DNA from: Crocinitomicaceae bacterium
Lineage (GTDB): Bacteria > Bacteroidota > Bacteroidia > Flavobacteriales_D > Crocinitomicaceae
Reading direction: 5' to 3'
Length of the DNA stretch: 10,617 nucleotides
Assembly (NCBI GenBank): GCA_023264075.1
Contig: JALQTG010000156.1
Span: 1 to 10,617 of the forward strand
The translations under genes were made by a program, and so were the position numbers. Within the stretch, counting starts at the first letter, position 1. Every line of letters starts with the position of its first letter. Below the pieces are notes generated by a model, which made no database searches, was not told the origin of the DNA, and was given only the letters and a program-made list of their open reading frames with translations. Shown piece after piece: positions 7,583 to 10,617 of this stretch.

Positions 7583-9030
7583 TATACTCCTCTTCGTTTA
7601 ATGTAAAAGTTGAGCTTAAATAAGTCCCGTACTTCTTTGTCAAGCGCGGCTGCCCGCATCAGTATAACAGCAAATGGAGCAAGTATGAAGTTGGGACCCC
7701 ACATTCCCCAAAAAGGTGAAATCACCTCTTCCTTGGCCATATTGTCTCCCACACTAATCAATACAAAGTAAATCATGAATAAGAGGGCGGCGATGACCAC
7801 TGGAGCTCCAAATCCACCTTTTTTCACAATCGCTCCAAGCGGAGCTCCTATAAAGAAAAGAATAATGATGGAGAACGACAAAGAAAATTTCCGGTGAAAT
7901 TCGACTTCAAATTTCCGGAGGTTTAAATTTTTCGATTTCTCAATGTCCAACTGGTTCTCTAACGAATTGATTTTCGTTCGTAACTGTGTTTTGAGTTCAT
8001 CAAACATTTGTTTTTTGTCGTAATCCGAAATTTCACTCACGTTGTAAATAGGCACGCTGTCAAACGGAATAATTTGCACTGAATCAATGACAAGCGGATG
8101 ATATCCTGTTGATTGAAAATAGGCGTGCTTGGCGAGGGTATTCCGAGATAATCCTTTATTGACCTCAATATAATTCTCTTTTAATGAGTCCACCGTTTTA
8201 TCGATTTGGAAGACATTTAACATCTCAAAGTCATTTTTAAACATATCGTCTTGAGAACGATTCACTTGGAATCCGGTAAGGTTCATTTTATAGGTGGCCG
8301 TTCGAAAGGATGATTTTCGACCTAAAAAATGCTGCTGGTTGTTCGATTTCTTTTTGTCCAGAAATCCTATAGAGGGTTTCTCGGCTAACTCCTCAATAGA
8401 TTCACCATTATATAACTTGAAGAAGAGGTAGTCACCATTCACCGACTTATAGAATTCTCCAGAATCAGAGGTGACCGTTTTTAAAGCGCTGGCATCCCTT
8501 CGATCATGGATGATAATATTTTTAAATCGACTGTTATTTCCTTCTTTGATTTTTATACTAAAACCATCGATCTCTTGGGTATAAGCACCCGGTTTAAGAA
8601 ATGCACTCAGTTTTGTTTCTTGTATGTCCCATATGATTGAGTGCCATTTGAAATTGGCCACAGGAATAACATAGTTTGAAAAATAGAATGTTCCGATGGC
8701 AATACCGAAAATGACGACGCTCAGCGGTCGAAGGATGCGATAAATGGATAAACCAGATGATTTAAGTGCCGTAAGTTCATTGTTTTCACCAAGGTTTCCG
8801 AGTGTGATTATTGAAGAAAGTAATATTGCCAGGGGAAGTGCAAGCGGCAATAAACTTGCAGAAACGTAAAATAATAATTCCAAAATAATCGAGAGCTCTA
8901 GTCCTTTCCCCATAAGGTCGTCAATGTATTTCCATAGGAACTGCATCACTAACATGAACATGGAAATGAAAAACGTCGCTAGAAATGGACCAATGAACGA
9001 CCTTATAAAGAATTTACTAAGTTTTTTCAA
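7582..9030 (-). CDS. LptF/LptG-family (YjgP/YjgQ) LPS-export permease
   Basis: Permeases of this family pair with the LptB ATPase and extract lipopolysaccharide from the inner membrane. The 482 residues show the family layout. Three N-terminal membrane segments lie at about 12-33, 48-78 and 101-123. A long periplasmic beta-rich domain spans about 130-335, and a charged helical stretch spans about 335-375. Three C-terminal segments follow at about 383-402, 408-428 and 445-460. FFIGAPLGAIVKKGGFGAPV (392-411) is the conserved C-terminal signature. I cannot decide between LptF and LptG, because Bacteroidota members diverge from the proteobacterial pair. The start is TTG (9028-9030); an in-frame TAA lies 6 nt further upstream and no ATG fits. 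It is the first gene of the six-gene operon, next to two glycosyltransferases, which suggests a shared role in LPS. Confidence 0.92.
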   Translation of the reverse strand: MKKLSKFFIRSFIGPFLATFFISMFMLVMQFLWKYIDDLMGKGLELSIILELLFYVSASLLPLALPLAILLSSIITLGNLGENNELTALKSSGLSIYRILRPLSVVIFGIAIGTFYFSNYVIPVANFKWHSIIWDIQETKLSAFLKPGAYTQEIDGFSIKIKEGNNSRFKNIIIHDRRDASALKTVTSDSGEFYKSVNGDYLFFKLYNGESIEELAEKPSIGFLDKKKSNNQQHFLGRKSSFRTATYKMNLTGFQVNRSQDDMFKNDFEMLNVFQIDKTVDSLKENYIEVNKGLSRNTLAKHAYFQSTGYHPLVIDSVQIIPFDSVPIYNVSEISDYDKKQMFDELKTQLRTKINSLENQLDIEKSKNLNLRKFEVEFHRKFSLSFSIIILFFIGAPLGAIVKKGGFGAPVVIAALLFMIYFVLISVGDNMAKEEVISPFWGMWGPNFILAPFAVILMRAAALDKEVRDLFKLNFYIKRRGV

Positions 9031-9099
9031 GTCAATTTATCTTGATGCGAATTTAATCTTTTTATAACAACGGATGTTCCCGATTTTATTGTAATTCCT

Positions 9100-9107
9100 T
9101 AATTTTG
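9100..9107 (+). promoter_or_regulatory. Possible -7 box before the DUF2490 remnant
   Basis: TAATTTTG fits TAnnTTTG and lies 16 nt before the ATG at 9124. No convincing -33 element is visible. The region 9031-9123 also separates two divergent units. I found no clear promoter for the minus-strand operon in it. Confidence 0.3.
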
Positions 9108-9123
9108 ATAAAAAGAAAGTAGG

Positions 9124-9443
9124 ATGCGATGGATTGTTATGTTGTTTTGGGTTATGAGCCTCTTCTTTAGCGTTTGCGTTACCGATTTAGTACCGATTTT
9201 CCATTGCAAGGAGCTTCTTTAGATCCTGGTGAAACCTACCTAGCAGGCTCGCTCGAAACGATTGTTGGTTTTGTACAGCCTTATTTCGAAGTTGAGAATC
9301 GATACGTTGCTGGTGTCGGTTACTATTTCAACAATAAACATAAAATTGAATCATCAATTGACCTTAGAACAGCTGCTCATTTTGATCCGCGTTTTCGCCA
9401 GCGCTTATGGACCAAAGTGAGTTATTATTGGTCAATCAAGTAA
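9124..9443 (+). pseudogene. DUF2490-family outer-membrane protein remnant: signal peptide fused out of frame to the C-terminal half
   Basis: From the ATG at 9124 a signal-peptide-like sequence is encoded (MRWIVMLFWVMSLFFSVC). That frame then loses sense and stops near 9220. A second frame, open from 9171 to 9443, encodes RLRYRFSTDFPLQG, then an ENRYVAGVGYYFNN-like strand, and ends SYYWSIK. These are the last beta-strands of DUF2490-type porin-like proteins, normally preceded by 120 or more residues that are absent here. The two frames differ, and a stop (TAG, 9168-9170) sits directly before the second. The simplest reading is an internal deletion joining both ends out of frame. The junction zone 9170-9180 contains GCGTT twice. 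A translation from TTG at 9174 would give an 89-residue leaderless piece, which I consider unlikely to be a functional barrel. Confidence 0.72.
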
Positions 9444-9490
9444 GACCATTAAAATTCGTTAATTTATGCGTGAATGGCATGTTTGTTTTG

Positions 9491-9498
9491 TATCTTTG
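9491..9498 (+). promoter_or_regulatory. Bacteroidota-type -7 box of ssrA
   Basis: TATCTTTG is an exact TAnnTTTG match ending 16 nt before the mature tmRNA 5' end, so transcription would begin just ahead of the RNA. The -33 region has no clear TTG. Confidence 0.6.
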
Positions 9499-9514
9499 TA
9501 TTTCTAATTTGAAT

Positions 9515-9915
9515 GGGGCTGACTTGGATTTGACAGCATTCGTGATGATTAGTGTAAGCATGTCGAGCCATGTGGTGAGTCTCGTTAATCTCTGGTCACA
9601 AACTATAATTGACAATACGTCATATGCTCTCGCAGCCTAATAACTGAATGTTATTACGCTTAATCCACTCCGAATAATAGTAAGAGGGACGAGTTTCCCG
9701 CCGGATCTCCCGCTTTTTGAGAACTGGATCACGGGAAATCAACAATAAAAAGCTAGTGCAACGTCGGCTTCTGATGGTGTGCGAAACTCTAAGAGGCTAA
9801 GTTGTAACTGGGGTGTTTATGTCCAGGTTACAGTTGAAAACCCAATCATAAACTAAACATGTAGAAGGCTAGTTTTTGCTTTGTTTGGACGAGGGTTCGA
9901 ACCCCTCCAGCTCCA
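9515..9915 (+). ncRNA. ssrA: tmRNA (transfer-messenger RNA)
   Basis: tmRNA with SmpB rescues stalled ribosomes and tags the nascent peptide for proteolysis. The tRNA-like ends pair: GGGGCTG (9515-9521) with CAGCTCC (9908-9914), one G-U pair included. The T-arm is GAGGG-TTCGAAC-CCCTC (9891-9907), preceded by the usual TTTGGAC stretch. The 5' end reads GGGGCTGACTTGGATTTGAC, as in other bacteria. The tag frame ends YALAA followed by two stops, TAATAA (9638-9643). Other Bacteroidota tags are nine residues of the GENNYALAA kind. By that length the tag would be DNTSYALAA (9611-9637), but the resume codon is not proven. The total of about 401 nt is normal. CCA is not encoded: A73 at 9915 is followed by CTA. 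Confidence 0.96.
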
Positions 9916-9927
9916 CTAAACAGTTTT

Positions 9928-9966
9928 GAGCAAGAGTATTGAGCATACAGGCGAAAATACTCTTGC
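9928..9966. repeat. Hairpin downstream of ssrA built from the ACTCTTGC repeat word
   Basis: GCAAGAGTATT (9930-9940) is an exact inverted repeat of AATACTCTTGC (9956-9966) across a 15-nt loop. It lies 15 nt after the tmRNA end, where a terminator belongs, but no T-run follows directly (the next bases are GAAAAGCGTTTTC). It may act as an RNA-processing or termination structure for ssrA. Confidence 0.55.
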
Positions 9967-9988
9967 GAAAAGCGTTTTCTCCCTCTAA

Positions 9989-10022
9989 ACTCTTGCTCCA
10001 ACTCTTGCTCCAACTCTTGCTA
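9989..10022 (+). repeat. 12-bp tandem repeat, ACTCTTGCTCCA, about 2.8 copies
   Basis: Copies lie at 9989-10000, 10001-10012 and 10013-10022, the last being partial (ACTCTTGCTA). The first eight bases also occur at 9959-9966, and the inverted word GAGCAAGAGT is at 9928-9937. The last copy is followed by AAATTTTT. The array lies between ssrA and the four-helix-bundle gene, and no reading frame uses it. Confidence 0.85.
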
Positions 10023-10033
10023 AATTTTTACGA

Positions 10034-10382
10034 ATGTTCGATTTTGAAAAGTTAACCGTTTACACGAAAGCTAAAGCTTTGAACAATAAAGTAAATCACT
10101 TTCTTATTCATACTAAAATTAGACAGAACTACGAATGATCAACTTAGGAGAGCTTCTTTTAGCATTATGCTCAATATAGCGGAAGGTTCTGGGAGATTCA
10201 CTAAACCAGATAAAAGAAATTTTTATGTAGTATCAAGAGGTTCTAGTTTTGAATGCGTGGCAATTTTTGATTATCTCAAGGATATTGAAAGTATTGACGA
10301 AATCAAGTATGATGAGTTTTATAATGATTTAGATGAGTTATCAAGAATGTTATTTTCTTTAATTAAGAATTTATCTGAGTAA
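10034..10382 (+). pseudogene. Four-helix-bundle protein (23S rRNA intervening-sequence family), frameshifted
   Basis: The start MFDFEKLTVYTKAKALNNKV lies in one frame from the ATG at 10034. The body lies in another: KLDRTTNDQLRRASFSIMLN, then IAEGSGRFTKPDKRNFYVVS, then RGSSFECVAIFDYL, ending LSRMLFSLIKNLSE at 10382. Both parts are continuous in this family (IVS-encoded proteins and relatives such as Avd). The frames meet at the run AAAA (10115-10118). Dropping one A gives HTKLDRTTNDQ and a single 115-residue protein of normal family length. As written, the first frame stops at TGA 10136-10138. The function of stand-alone members is unknown. The gene is visibly more AT-rich than the operon genes and sits just downstream of ssrA among repeats, which hints at acquisition. 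A homopolymer sequencing error is an equally good explanation of the shift. Confidence 0.82.
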
Positions 10383-10414
10383 CAAATCTAATGCTTCGGC
10401 GGATGCTGTCCACT

Positions 10415-10436
10415 GAGTTTCCGAGTAACGAAGCTC
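10415..10436. repeat. Hairpin downstream of the four-helix-bundle gene
   Basis: GAGTTTC (10415-10421) pairs with GAAGCTC (10430-10436), with one G-U pair, over an 8-nt loop. The surrounding GC-rich text stands out from its AT-rich neighbourhood and recalls dispersed intergenic palindromes. Other copies cannot be sought from this window. Confidence 0.4.
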
Positions 10437-10440
10437 GAGG

Positions 10441-10471
10441 AGAATCATAGACATCTATCGTTTACGATTCT
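10441..10471. repeat. Second hairpin, imperfect 12-position stem
   Basis: AGAATCATAGAC (10441-10452) pairs with GTTTACGATTCT (10460-10471) with one A-C mismatch and one G-U pair, over a 7-nt loop. TTATTACCTTTTG follows. It could end the transcript of the preceding gene, though the T-tract is poor. Confidence 0.45.
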
Positions 10472-10563
10472 TATTACCTTTTGAGAAACGTAGTGCCCTC
10501 TTTGAGAGCTTTGTGCACATTCGCTAAAACCTCTACCCTTACAAAGAAAATGTTTAAGTCAAT

Positions 10564-10606
10564 TTTGCACTAAGTTTCACCAAGTTCACACAAAGGACTC
10601 ACAAAG
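10564..10606. repeat. Degenerate 10-11-bp tandem repeat at the window end
   Basis: Four successive units are TTTGCACTAAG, TTTCACCAAG, TTCACACAAAG and GACTCACAAAG. They share a CAC-n-AAG core at about one helical turn per unit. The array ends 11 nt before the window edge and may continue past it. The remaining stretch 10472-10563 shows no gene or structure that I can support. Confidence 0.6.
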
Positions 10607-10617
10607 AAAGTGGTCAT

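Noticed and set aside
9407..9640. 77-codon plus-strand open frame ending SYALAA
   Set aside because: It overlaps the DUF2490 remnant and runs through the ssrA promoter and the 5' part of tmRNA. Only its last codons are meaningful, as the tmRNA tag frame.
9989..10022. CRISPR-like array
   Set aside because: The repeats are 12 bp and directly abutting, with no spacers and no cas genes in the window.
10167..10382. Separate 71-residue protein starting at the internal ATG (MLNIAEGSGRF)
   Set aside because: Clear family sequence continues upstream of this Met (QLRRASFSI), so it is the C-terminal part of the frameshifted gene, not an independent start.
10570..10617. Minus-strand gene entering from the right edge (ATG at 10615-10617)
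   Set aside because: The frame stops after 15 codons and consists of the degenerate repeat.
9885..10617. Integrated element with att sites at the ssrA 3' end
   Set aside because: No second copy of the ssrA 3' segment (GAGGGTTCGAAC and following) and no integrase gene appear within the window, so a complete island cannot be claimed.

Overview
The window looks like a chromosomal segment of a Bacteroidota bacterium, probably of the Flavobacteriia type. The evidence is a PorP/SprF-type outer-membrane gene, a PorE-like lipoprotein (TPR, PD40 propeller, OmpA), AT-rich DNA, and TAnnTTTG promoter boxes in front of RNA genes. The genus cannot be fixed from the sequence alone.

Layout. Positions 1-568 (minus) hold a PorP/SprF gene interrupted by an in-frame TAA and running off the left edge. 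Positions 643-1155 (minus) encode a DinB-like (DUF1572-type) protein. Positions 1296-1370 (plus) are tRNA-His(GTG), with a promoter-like box before it and a strong intrinsic terminator after it. Positions 1621-9030 (minus) form a tight six-gene operon, transcribed in the order LptF/LptG-family permease, glycosyltransferase, glycosyltransferase, queE, PorE-like OmpA lipoprotein, UbiA-family prenyltransferase. Every junction in it is an overlap or a 2-nt gap. Five of the six genes point to the envelope (LPS export, sugar transfer, outer-membrane/peptidoglycan anchoring, polyprenyl lipids). queE, a tRNA-modification gene, is the exception.

The right end, from about 9.1 kb, is different. A DUF2490 outer-membrane gene survives only as a signal peptide joined out of frame to a C-terminal half (9124-9443). 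It is followed by ssrA (tmRNA, 9515-9915) with its own promoter box. Beyond ssrA lie a small 12-bp tandem repeat with an inverted partner, a four-helix-bundle (23S rRNA intervening-sequence-type) gene broken by one extra A (10034-10382), two hairpins, and a degenerate 10-11-bp repeat running to the window end.

Three protein genes in this window are broken by three different lesions: a nonsense codon, an internal deletion and a homopolymer frameshift. All three reading frames remain recognisable on both sides of the lesion, so the lesions are recent or are sequencing artefacts. I see no defence, CRISPR, phage or biosynthetic system. The least explained stretch is the repeat-rich DNA downstream of ssrA.
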